64,000 nucleotides of DNA, from positions 26,817,054-26,881,053 of the forward strand of contig OX326957.1 of the NCBI GenBank assembly GCA_946800325.1. The letters are read 5' to 3'. The notes below the pieces were generated by a model. The model saw only the letters and a list, made by a program, of their open reading frames with translations. It was not told where the DNA came from and did no database searches. A program made the position numbers and the translations under genes. Every line of letters begins with the position of its first letter. Position 1 is the first letter of the stretch. Below, in pieces: positions 45,498 to 55,889 of the stretch. This DNA comes from Luzula sylvatica (taxonomy: Eukaryota; Streptophyta; Magnoliopsida; Poales; Juncaceae).

Positions 45498-45678
45498 TAG
45501 AAGCGGCAATGGCACAGGGCCCTGTAGATCCGTGCTTGTGATATTAGTGTTAATTATTTTTCTTCTATTTTAAATTTTTCTTCTTGCTATACGACACTAA
45601 ACACTTTGTAATGGATTCTCATTTTAATGAAAATTAGAGCAACGGCAACTCGCTGAAGCTCCTTCAAAAAAAAAAAAA
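45498..45678 (+). other. LINE 3'-UTR and poly-A tail
   Basis: 180 bp of U-rich 3'-UTR ending in 13 A (45666-45678). Confidence 0.85.
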
Positions 45679-45859
45679 TTAACATATGAATAATACTTAT
45701 TCGTAAGTTCTTTTCTCAAGATTGAAAACAATAACACGTGAGAATACTCAAAGCTTCAAGATTTTCTTAAAAGATGCCATCATTGAACGCTAGCAACCGC
45801 AGAACATTTCATTTTTATGTTTTGAAGATGAATACAATCAAAATATTCAATTTTCGATT
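45679..45859. repeat. Detached minisatellite part right of the LINE
   Basis: Units such as AACACGTGAGAATACTCAA resemble the minisatellite at 37750-38510. Confidence 0.55.
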
Positions 45860-45954
45860 TTATACATTACAGAGATTGAGAGAAAAGTGTCATGAATCGT
45901 TCTAGAGAGAAATAACGCTGCAAAGAACTTGGCATTTTTGCGATCTGGCAGAGA
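45860..45954. repeat. 95-bp direct repeat, right copy
   Basis: Matches 39791-39885 except for two bases (AACGCT for AGCGCT, GAACTTGG for GAAGTTGG). Confidence 0.93.
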
Positions 45955-46350
45955 AAAAATTTAACATCTTAATTAACGTCTTAATTTATTATTTGATATT
46001 TTTATGAAATGTCAAATTATAAACTAAAATGATTAAATCATAAACTAGGATGTCAAATCATAAATTGTGATATATAATTAATATTTATAAAATTAGTTAT
46101 GTCATGAAGAGGTGTAGGGGGAGAGATTTAGATTTAGGTATATACATCACTACAAAAAAATAATAAGAGTGACATTACCTCATTACCTACCTCACATTAA
46201 CGGCTTCTTCGTTATCCAATGAACACACACCTAGCTAGTTCCAAGACTCCACGAATTTCATGTTTTACAAGCTCCTGATTAATGTGTAACCGATAACCAC
46301 TTACCACCTATCCGAACATATATCCAAAGCAATCCCTACCTATCATTCCT
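45955..46350. other. Upstream region of CXE-2, AT-rich
   Basis: Contains an AT-rich MITE-like piece (AAATCATAAACTAGGATGTC) related to sequence at 22040-22140. No gene; the CXE-2 promoter should lie here. Confidence 0.5.
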
Positions 46351-46351
46351 C

Positions 46352-46371
46352 ATCTCTCTCTCTCTCTCTCT
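46352..46371. repeat. (CT)n tract in the CXE-2 leader
   Basis: About ten CT units ending one base before the ATG; counterpart of the GA run at 17576-17608. Confidence 0.92.
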
Positions 46372-46372
46372 A

Positions 46373-47583
46373 ATGGAACAGGATCCGGACACAACAGTAG
46401 AGTATGACTTATTCCCAATTGCCCGGCTCTACAAATCCGGCCGTTTGGAGAGACTGAGTGGAACAGACATTGTACCATCCGGTACCGACCCGACCACAGG
46501 TGTAATCACCAAAGACATAACAGTCAATCCGATCACCGGAGTATCAGCCCGTCTTTATCTCCCTTCCAACGTTCCCTCTGATACCAAACTCCCAATTCTC
46601 GTATACATTCATGGTGGAGGCTTCGTAGTCGAGAGCGCTCAGTCCCCCACACACCACAACTTTCTGAACGCCCTCGTGTCGAAAGCTAATATTCTTGCAA
46701 TTTCGGTTGATTACAGACGCGCTCCTGAGCATCTGTTGCCTACTGCCTATGATGATTGTTTCGATGCGCTTGTTTGGGCTACTGGCGACTCGAATCCTGA
46801 CGAGTGGGTTTCTAAATACGGTGATCTCGGATCAATTTATCTCGGGGGAGATAGTTCCGGCGCAAATGCTGCGCATAACGTCACGGTTAAAGCTGCCACG
46901 GAAGGGGTCATACAAAAGTTACATGTCAAATTTGCTGACAAGTTAGTTAACTATTAAAATTCATTGCAAGTAAAAGTTATTTTTTTACAGATAAGGATCA
47001 AAGGGTTGGTTTTATGTCACCCCTGGTTTTGGGGGAGCAAGCGTATTGGTACAGAGAATGCATACCCTGAGAAAAATGAGATGGGTTCTTTACTTTGGAA
47101 GTTCATTTACCCAGGAATGAACGGGTTAGATGACCCGTTTATAAATCCGATAGCGTCGGAAGAATCAATGGAGAAAGTGTTCAAGTGCGACAAGGTTTTA
47201 GTGACCGTTGCTGAGAAAGATCATCTGAGGGACAGAGGCAGGTTCGTGTTATACCTAACTAATGGTCAAATTTAATTAATCGTCCCTTTTAAGCCAAAAT
47301 ATAATGATAATTAAGAAAGTGTCATTTTTATCTAATGCAATTACTTGAAAATGATTAACTGTAATAGACTATATTATCTGAACTAAAATAATTTTCTAAT
47401 TTAATTTCGGGGTGTAATAGACTATATTACGAGACGCTGGTGAAAGCTATTGCTGATGGAAAATGGCAAGGCGAGGCCGTATTCTCCGAGGCTAAGAACG
47501 AAGATCATGTGTTTTATTGGGTAAATCTTGGCTGCGACAAGGCCGTCGAGATGATCGACGTTATTGCAAAGTTTATCGATTAA
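46373..47583 (+). CDS. Carboxylesterase CXE-2 (alpha/beta hydrolase, HSL-like family), 3 exons
   Basis: Exons 46373-46906, 46991-47241 and 47421-47583 give 315 residues. Introns of 84 and 179 bp have GT...AG ends (donors GTCATA and GTTCGT; the first is weak). Exon 1 and exon 3 have exactly the same lengths as in CXE-1, and exon 2 differs by one codon. The oxyanion motif is HGGGF (80-84), nucleophile Ser161 in GDSSG (CXE-1 has GDSAG), Asp255 in AEKD and His291 in EDHVF: all catalytic residues are present. A cytosolic esterase of unknown substrate is expected. Intron 2 holds a 16-bp copy of its own splice-acceptor sequence (47361-47376 and 47414-47429), so alternative acceptor use is possible. 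The two genes point away from each other. Confidence 0.93.
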
Positions 47584-48380
47584 TTAATAATAATTATTAT
47601 TGGAATGGTTTTCTGAATAAAATCGAATTTGTCATATAAATAACTGGAACTAGAAATTCTATGTTTATTTATTTGCAAAAATAATCAGAATCTTTTGTCT
47701 TATCTATTTTGATAGTGATATACATCTCGATCACTTCAACTACAAGTTCATCGGCTTCGGTATATTTTTACAACAAAAATAAATTTTAGTAAGTGATCAT
47801 TGACATTAACATACTCTGTATAGTCACAATGTCACATGACAAAACTTACTTTGCCCCCGCAACTCCTTTCTCTATCTTTCATGCTTATTTCGAGGAGTGT
47901 TAGTGGAGATAATTAGTAACTCAATTAACACACAAAAACAAATTAACTATTAATTTAACGTACCAATAAAGATACATGTTAATTAATTATTAATTAATGT
48001 TTACATATAAATTTGACGTTAATTTAATATTAATTGAATTACTAATTAATCATTAATTATGAATATCATGATGTCGAGTAACAACGTCCGGAACAAAATC
48101 ATAAATCGTGAAGGCATAGTATATGGCCTCATATATATACCCTCCAGAATGTGAAATATCACGAACACCATTAAGCAATTTTATTTATATTTTTCCTTGA
48201 TCGTGTTATTTAAAAAGTATAATTTTAAAATATTTGAGTTCTGATCAAAGATGAGAGCGAGAGGGCAAGGGAGAACTTGGGCGGTTCCTCAATCTAAGGA
48301 TTGGTTCCGTATTCAAAAATGAAACTCTGACCCTAAAGCACATATTAATTAATAATAGTTCTAATCCTGAACATTTGGCC
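47584..48380. other. Intergenic, AT-rich
   Basis: No gene. The part 47890-48140 with TAATTAATTATTAATTAATG and CTCATATATATACCCTCC resembles the AT-rich fold-back MITEs of this window. Confidence 0.5.
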
Positions 48381-48384
48381 ACGT

Positions 48385-48465
48385 CGCGTGTACTGTTCAC
48401 ACAGTAATGTTCATCACTGCTCACACGGTACTGTTCATCATTGTTCGCACGTTACTGTTCATCGT
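48385..48465. repeat. TACTGTTCATC-type short tandem repeat
   Basis: Five to six degenerate copies of ACTGTTCAYCR in 80 bp. Confidence 0.75.
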
Positions 48466-49098
48466 AAATAAATTCCATCCCATCTTTTATTTTCCATTTC
48501 CACGACCCAACCCAAAAAAGAAAAAAAGAGCGACGACAGTAGGGCGACCTAGCGGCTACAGTAGGGCAGAATGTGACGGAAAACCCTAGCGTTCAAACTT
48601 ACCGGCCAGATCGTGACGGAAGGTTGGCCAGGATGACCTAACGGCGACAGTAGAGCGCCGGTGTTTGGCGAGAAATCCGTGAGAAGAGCCACGACATCGC
48701 TGGTTCCAGGCTGGAGACGGGCGGGTAGTGACGGGCACGCGAGTCTAGGACGGGGTGGGGGCGAGTCTCGCCAACGAGGGTCTGGGATGGGCTGTAGACA
48801 GGTCCCCCTGATGCGGGCATGCGCGTCGATTATTCTCCTGGTTACTGGTTTGGTCGACGAGATCAGACATAGATAGACGAGTCCCAAGGTTGTACTGCTG
48901 GGATTAGGTTCGGATTGAATCCTTTGAATCCTACAGAAAAAGTCAGTTTAGTTCGAGTTTGATTTATTATTTCCATTGATTCTTAATACTATTTCTATTT
49001 ATTCATATACCTAATTTGTTTTTTCTTCATGAAATCTTGAGAGTACGAACAAAACTAACTTCAAATCAAATTTAATTGTTTCGAATTATAGTATTAAG
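48466..49098. other. GC-rich spacer, no gene recognised
   Basis: GC-rich between 48520 and 48870 with repeated GGCGACAGTAG phrases; short open frames on both strands carry no known motif. Confidence 0.45.
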
Positions 49099-49440
49099 AT
49101 GATAAAATGTTGTATAATTCAGATGATTGAAATAGGGGTGAAAGAATACAAGTTCGATTGGTATCCAGAATTGGGAGTATGCGACATTTATGAAATGGTC
49201 CGAAACAGGGAAAGTAACAACAGACTCTTCCACGAATGCGGCTGGTCATTAAGAAAAATGAACATGCGAAGGATTTTGGACGAATCGGCACAAAAGCAAG
49301 TTACGATGGATTCTGTGACTCTGTCCAAGCCGAACTCCATTCCAAATCTTGAAAGTACACTTCCTAAACTAACTTTAAACATGATTTTTTTTTTTAAAAA
49401 TGAGGGTTTAATTTGTAATAATAAAACTTCTGAAATTTAG
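49099..49440 (+). pseudogene. Unknown coding-like fragment
   Basis: A frame with codon-like, non-repetitive protein (KEYKFDWYPELGVCDIYEMV, SLRKMNMRRILDESAQ, MDSVTLSKP). It may begin after a splice acceptor (ATTCAG before 49122). I do not recognise the family. It may belong with the acidic exons at 49763-50339. Confidence 0.4.
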
Positions 49441-49762
49441 GTCGATAATTTCGGATCCTGCAAATCCATCGGTTAAAAAACAGGTTAAATCAATGGCCGC
49501 AGCGGTAGTCGGGGTTAGTTATATTTAGTAATCATAATCATATAATTTGAACTTATATTTAATTTTTTCATATAGATCCATTGCTGCAATAGTAATTTAA
49601 CCTCGAAACAGAGGTCGATTATTTTTTTTTAAACCTAATTTTGATCCCAACAGTTCAAGATTAGATCCATTCGATACTAAAAGGTATTTTAAATTCCATG
49701 TATAATGTAAATATATTTAAAAAAAAAAATCATACTAAAAAAACAATCCATTTCTTATGCAG

Positions 49763-50339
49763 TTCACGAGATGGCGAAGAAGAACACGACCCGATACTGC
49801 AAGCATTGAACAAAATGGATAATGACGAAAATACTCCCGAAATCGAAACAATTTACAACAATACCCAACACATGGATCTGAACCTAAACCTAGATTCAGA
49901 CCCGTTAGATTCAGACCACATGGATATCGACATAAAAGGAGTAGCTCCCAATAAAATAATTGACAAAAACAAAAACAAAGAAATCGATATCGAAGGGACA
50001 TCTCCAGTTCTCCATAAACTGGAGATCGATATCATAGGGAGCTCTCCAGTTATGAAAAAACTAGAGATAATCAATAAAGATTTGAGTAATAGTGATAGCA
50101 ATAGTGACAACAATAATAATAGCGAGAGCAGTGCAGGTAAATATTTAAAAAAATACCCCTCTTTATTTTGTTGTATTTGCAGAAATACCCTTTAATAATT
50201 ATAATTTTTTCGTTTAGGGAGTAGCAGTCAGAACGATAGCGAGAATACCTCAAATAACGACGATGCTGACGTGGAGGTTAATATAACGAGCGACGGTGAT
50301 GAGAGAGAAACTAATAAACGAATCGGAACGCAGATTTAA
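49763..50339 (+). pseudogene. Two acidic Asp/Ser/Asn-rich exons, unknown gene
   Basis: An exon from an acceptor at 49761-49762 to a donor at 50137 (GTAAAT), then an exon from 50218 to the TAA at 50337-50339; the phases join. The protein is acidic and repetitive (LEIDIIGSSPVMKKLEI and similar), low-complexity at the C-terminus. No known domain. It lies directly before the RimM-like relic on the same strand, so both may derive from one locus. Confidence 0.45.
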
Positions 50340-50366
50340 ATCTCTTTCCTGCTTTGAAAACCGCGC

Positions 50367-51105
50367 CAAAATAATTGGATTCTCATCTTCGAAGGAATTA
50401 ACTCAATCGAAGAGGTTTAGTGATCTTCTGAAAGAAAGTATTAATTTATTTTAGCCTTCTTCTACACAATTGTTTTTTAATTTCTTTTTGCTTTTTTTAG
50501 GCTGATCTAATTATCGGCTCAACGGTACTGGTACGAACCGAAGACAGACCTGAATTGGTAGAAGAAGAATTTTATACTCCAGACCTTCTTGGCGTCAATT
50601 TCTTTTTTAAAGGTCCTTTCTTCCTCTCCCTTTTTCAACCAAAAAATAAAGTTCAATAATCTTTTTTTATTTTTTATTTTTAGGAAAAGGGGGAGTTTGT
50701 AGGAACACCATGGAACATATTACATTTTGAAGGAATTGATATATTGCAAGTAAAACCTGATGCATCGGAGAATGCTCGAATTATAATGATATCATTCGTG
50801 CCTGAGATTGTGCCATATGTCGACACGGTATTGCGCGAGATGAAAATCGCTCCGCCGAAAGGACTTCTCCAGCTGAATTCGAGATCCAATTCCGAGGCCA
50901 AGAAAGAGAAACGACTTATGGTTTGGTATGTTTTTTTTGGTGAAATTTCATAGATACCCTTCAAAAAGGAATTAATTACTTAATTTTAATTATTTTTGGG
51001 TAGGAGTGGAAACAAAAGAAGAAGTCGCAACAGCATTTGTTCTCTGCGAAAAAAATTCTTAAAGAAATGGAGCAAATTCATGTTTTGGATTTTAAGCTAT
51101 TTTAA
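50367..51105 (+). pseudogene. RimM-like ribosome maturation factor relic (plant plastid type)
   Basis: Four exon-like pieces: 50367-50414 (NWILIFEGINSIEE), 50501-50612 (IGSTVLVRTEDRPELVEEEF ...), 50684-50920 (GEFVGTPWNILHFEG ... IVPYVDTVLREMKIAPPKGL) and 51004-51105 (EWKQKKKSQQHLFSAKKILK ... stop). The pattern IGST-LVR-EDRPEL-EEFYT-DLLG, GE-VGT, F-P-IVP-VD and PPKGLL-LN is that of plant RimM proteins, which help assemble the 30S/small ribosomal subunit; the middle part is the PRC-barrel. Introns have splice-like ends, but exons 2 and 3 do not join in phase (one base too many at the donor). A stop precedes 50367, and the N-terminal RimM domain is missing. Hence a broken or fragmentary gene. 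Confidence 0.65.
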
Positions 51106-52024
51106 CATGTTAAAAACACCAACGAAGGTAATTGCATGGCTCCCTGAAATTATGAATTTAATTTGTGCATTGAAATTTATTGTATTCGATAAATAGAATA
51201 TCAGAGGAAAATGATTCCTTGGGCGCATTGAAATTTACAAATTAAAATTTGTAGAATATCAAACACAATTACGAATTTACTTTTGTACGCTTCTAAAAAT
51301 GTCAATTACTAATTTACTTTTGGGTACACAAATTTTTCAGAAATGATTCCCTCATTACCAATGTCTTCATTTTTACTTTTTTTTTTGAAAATGATTTCAA
51401 TGCGCAAATACAAGCAATTTACGAATAAAAATGAAAAAACGAATACACATGAATTGGAATATGAATGCGAATACGAATTATACATAAATACATGATAATA
51501 AATACAAATACAAATATAACAAAACAAATATCAATACCATTACCAATACTCATCGAAACCATGAAATACGAAATAACACTGAAACCATGAAATACGAAAC
51601 AAAAAAAAATTAATGAAAATGCGAATACAAATACAACAACTAAATTGAAATACAAATATGAATAGAAAATACAAATACGTGACATAAATACAAGATACAC
51701 ATCATCATCATCAAAATGAGAATACACGACGGACTATCCAATGGTTTCAGTGTTTGTACAGTGACCCCGTATCAATACACGACGGACTATCCATACACGA
51801 CGGACTATCCAATGGTAAGCGAGGCCAAATTTTGTGAAAATTTTGGTGTTCTCAGATAAAGAAAACGAGAGTTCGTACGGTATTTTTCATATTTCTTTCA
51901 AATTTTGATAGGGTAAATCTGATATTTATGATTCTTGGGAAGGGCGTACAACGAATTTTAGAGTTACTAGAGAGTGAATTTATGCTCGAGTTTGTTTATA
52001 ATTTTGGTATAATTCTTCAAGAGT
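51106..52024. other. AT-rich spacer
   Basis: GAATACAAATAC-type simple sequence at 51410-51710 and no gene. ATACACGACGGACTATCCA occurs three times (51722, 51776 and 51795). Confidence 0.6.
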
Positions 52025-52029
52025 GAATC

Positions 52030-53082
52030 TGAAGGAAATACAGTTTCAGGATCAACCGTAAAAGTGTACACAAGGATAAACGAATGTAAGCGTACATTCG
52101 TTGTCATATCTTTCAGTAGGAAAATCCAATTTGAATGGTTCAAATTGGGTTAGATAGATAATAAGATTATCTACAACCTTCATGTAGAAATATATTTCAT
52201 ATGAACGAAGTATCAGTGTCGTTTCTATGAAATACCGAAAGGGTGCAACAGTATAACATACAGTTAGTAAAACAGTCATAACTTTTGCATACGAACTCCA
52301 ATTGGGCCAGGCCAAATTGGGTCGTGTTTATATTAAGATTATCTACAACTTTAGTGTTGGTTGATTTTCTGTCAGAGGAATTTGCCAATTTCGTATGGAC
52401 AGAATACTGGACAGATTCATGCAACTTTCTGTGTGAAAGAGTGTATATTGGATATACATGTCTTTTGGCCCATCATAATCCTATGTGATATAAATAGGAT
52501 GTTTTTCTCTCTCTCTCTCTGGTCAATCCATATGTGAATTCATTCAGAATATTCAGAATATTCCAGAAATATTGAGAGACATCTTTCTATTGAGTGAAAG
52601 GGTGTAAAGAGAGAGAACCGAGAAAAACAGCTTTTCCGGAGAAGATAATCAATCCATCGAGCAAGTTCGCCGGTGCTTCGTCTAGGCAGTTGCACCCGCG
52701 ACTGACGTCTTACGAGTCAAGGTGGATACAAGTAGAGGAGCAACATCTGGGGCTCTTTCGGTTGTGATCGATTCGGAGGAACGAAATCTGTCGGAGACGG
52801 AAACGAGCGAATCGGAAACGGGACGCATGAAGACAATCGGAGGCGTGTCAAGACGGTGGGAGACGTGTGGTATGGTATGCACAGGCTAGTCACCAACATG
52901 ACACTGAAGGAAGAGAAGGATGCGAGCGATCAACCCGTCGTGCGTGATCAATTTCACGCTGATAATCATCTATCCTTCTATTGCATCGTACCCTCGAAGT
53001 CATGGCGTGATCTTGGATTTAGGGAACCGGACCGGGCCTTCATATCCGCTGCGCGGGCCCGGGGTCGGGTGAATTCCCAACA
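52030..53082 (+). mobile_element. Solo copia LTR C (1053 bp)
   Basis: Starts TGAAGGAAATACAG and ends GAATTCCCAACA; perfect 5-bp target duplication GAATC (52025-52029 and 53083-53087). Close relative of solo LTR A over its full length. The probable TATA region is GATATAAATAGG (52489-52500). Confidence 0.96.
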
Positions 53083-53087
53083 GAATC

Positions 53088-53505
53088 TGATATCATGTTT
53101 TTTGCCTTTTAGGTAGAAAGCGCCACATTTATGGTTTTTACTTTTTGGGGTGATGTTTATCTTCGAGCTGCCACCCACCTGTTAATACAACAAAAAGTTA
53201 CTTTTCGGCTCAATATCTAATTTCAATTCGATGGACTTTGTTTATTTTGGAAACATATTTGATACTTTCCCATTTGTAAGGGTATTTCTAATATATACAA
53301 ATAGATATCCATGCCAACTGTGTTACTAACAACAACTTTTTCTCCATGTTTGTATTTATGAATATGTAAGTTAGAACAACGAAGTTGCGAAATCCACCTG
53401 CTTTATTTATTTGTAGCAGCTTACTAATCTGCTCAATCAATTTTAAACGTATCCATGACAATGACAAACAACACAGCCCCAAGCATAAAACATACACACT
53501 AGATG
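53088..53505. other. Spacer, no gene recognised
   Basis: Continuation of the target of LTR C up to a Helitron-like end; short open frames without motifs. Confidence 0.5.
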
Positions 53506-53536
53506 CCCCGCGCAATCGCGCGGGTCCAACGCTAGT
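53506..53536 (+). mobile_element. Helitron-like 3' terminus
   Basis: A GC-rich hairpin CCCGCGC-AATC-GCGCGGG followed by TCCAACGCTAG|T fits the Helitron 3' end (hairpin about 10 bp before CTRR, insertion at A/T). CTAG also occurs on the other side (CACTAGATGCC), so the opposite orientation is possible. The matching 5' end was not found. Confidence 0.55.
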
Positions 53537-53641
53537 GTACGAGAAAACATTTCACCAACATCCCTACTGCCTCCCAACACTTTTCTCACCTTTCACAGAT
53601 ACTCATATACCGATCACCAAAGAGCTAAATCAAGCATCACC

Positions 53642-54240
53642 ATGCAATATCATCGGTTAGCAAAACCTAAAATCATTGATTACAAAGATCGCAACATCTC
53701 CACTCCATCTACACTCACCAATCACACTCACACCCTGTTGCCACCAACACGTCCCCTCGCCAACGTCCCTCCACCACATATATCCTCTGCTGGCACGAAC
53801 CGCATTGTCTCCGCTACCAGATCGTATCCAATGGTGACGATGGTTGAACTTCCTGAAACCCTTGTCCCTACACAAACATCACTCAAAACCAATTATTTAT
53901 CTTCAAACACCGAACTTAATACCTCACAATCATACTACTCATAACCCTAACCCCCCCCCCCCCCCTCCCCCCATCCATACTATATCGATGACCACACCAA
54001 TCCCACCCCACACCAACATACCTTACATCCAACACCATCAACCATAATACACCATGCACTAAATGTTTCAACTGTAGACATAAAACCTCTCGATGACGTG
54101 GCCCACGACGGTGCAGTATATGTACATGCATTGGCCACTTGGCCAAAGACTGCACAACCCCAGCCACCAACTCTCCTACACGCAACAATGACGCTCGCCT
54201 CCCCAATGCAGCAAGGTTTCAACCGAGACATCAGCCGCCA
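53642..54240 (+). pseudogene. gag/ORF1-like relic with CCHC zinc knuckle
   Basis: A Pro/Thr/Ser-rich open stretch (53642-53944) is followed, after a poly-C run (53951-53972), by a frame with KCFNCRHK and CSICTCIGHLAKDC (54112-54153), an exact C-x2-C-x4-H-x4-C zinc knuckle. Two knuckles of this sort are typical of plant LINE ORF1 or retroelement gag. One knuckle is broken by a TGA at 54088. Confidence 0.6.
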
Positions 54241-54311
54241 TCACCCTAGATTTTGGTTCCTCACGGCCCCGGAGCCTCGTGGGACATCGGGCAACCAATT
54301 CATGCCCCATA

Positions 54312-54995
54312 TGAAGGAAATACAGTTTATGACCAACGAATACAATTTACATATAAGGATAAACGAACATACGTGTTCATGGAAATAATTAAGTGTACAA
54401 TTAAATTGTGCACAAGTAAAATTCAGGGGACGTTCCGTTCGAGCATAATGGTTCATCCGTTCGAATGGAAGGCTACGAGTTATGTACAGTACGATTGTAA
54501 ATGTGGAACTCAGAGACATAACTCATTATGTTCGAACGGAAGGTATCCATTCGAACGAAAGTTGTTTTGTCTCCAGCATAACTGTTATGCACAATTTGGT
54601 CCATCATTATCATCATACATACTATATATATGACATTTCTCTATTTCCAGTGTGTGTTACTCAATCTAATGTTGTCCAGATTCATTTTAACAAGTGCAAT
54701 AAATTCAAAGCAACTTCCTGAAATAGTTCTAGAGAGTGTGAACATTAAAGAGAGGGAGAGAGAGAAAAGAAGGAGAAAAACTGGTTTTTCTCCATTAGAA
54801 ATCAAGGAAGAGATTAAGCACATTTATGCACGGATTGTCTAGGCAGATACGTGCCTAACCGCCAAACGATAACTTACGTGGATACGTATAGAGGAGTTAC
54901 GGTAGTGAGTCTCGATTGTGATCAAAGTGATGACTGCGTTTTAGACGGTGTCGAGTTGTGAAGGCGTAAGACGCACAAGAGACAACAGGAGTCGT
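54312..54995 (+). mobile_element. Partial copia LTR D (right end lost)
   Basis: Starts TGAAGGAAATACAGTTTATG, the family start of LTRs A and C and of copia element 2. It keeps CATTCGAACG-type palindromes and the GATTGTGATCAAAGTG motif. The LTR end (CCCAACA) is missing; antisense copia RT sequence follows from about 55003. Confidence 0.85.
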
Positions 54996-55002
54996 GTTTG
55001 AC

Positions 55003-55889
55003 AAAATATTCCTAATACGTAGGAGGCCTCATCTAGATATTTTATCGAGAAGTTATTTCCTAACCATGCTTTGACCGTTGTCAAGGTTCGAATATCATTC
55101 CCAATAAGTAATATGTCATCAATCTAGTATAACGAATACCACTGTGCTCCCAGTGAACTTTTTGTAAACAGGAGGCTCATCTTCATTTTTGATGAATCCA
55201 AAATCTTTGACAACTTCAACAAATCGAAGATTCCGGCTCTGAGATGTTCATTTCAATCCATAAATGGATCTTCGAAGCTTGCAAACCTTACTAGAATTTT
55301 TTGGATCAACAAACCGAATCATGTATACATCCTCGCGTAGTTTTCCGTTTTGGAAATCTGTTTTGACATCCATTTGTCATACCTCATAATTGTGATATGC
55401 GGCGATGGCAAGCAGAATCCTAATGGATTTTAGCATGGCTACCGGTGAGAATGTTTCATCAGAGTCTATATCGTGCACTTGTTTTAACTTCTTCGCAACA
55501 AGTCTAGCTTTACAGGTTTGCACATTTTCTTCTACGTCGGGTTTCTTCTTAAACACTCATTTACATCCAATAGTCTTCAAGATTTCGGATGTATCAAACA
55601 AATCCCAAACTTGATTGTCGTACATTAATTGTATATCGATCCTCATGGCCTCAAGCTATTTTTGAGAGGCCTTACTTTCTATAGCTTATTGACAAGATTT
55701 AGGCTTATCATCTATGAGTTCTACTTCCTTGTCGATAGTTATGAGAAATTCATATTTCTCGAGTTCATGACGTGTCCTACCAAATCTACGAGTAGTATCT
55801 TGTGTTTCAAATTTCTCAACTCTTTGAAATTTTGTTTGAGTTTCCATTAAGGTTTCATTGTCTGTAAATGAGTCTTGTGTTGGGTCCAA
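55003..55889 (-). pseudogene. Antisense copia reverse transcriptase relic
   Basis: On the minus strand the frame pieces run from the integrase-RT linker (RFGRTRHELEKYEFLI ... VELIDDKP, similar to the linker of copia element 2) through QMDVKTDFQNGKL and EDVYMIRFVDP to the KYLDEASY block at about 55003. Several stops and frame changes. The linker resembles that of copia element 2, so it belongs to a related family. Confidence 0.8.

Noticed and set aside
53642..53944. 100-codon Pro/Thr-rich gene
   Set aside because: No start context or homologous motif; more likely part of a retroelement gag/ORF1 relic.
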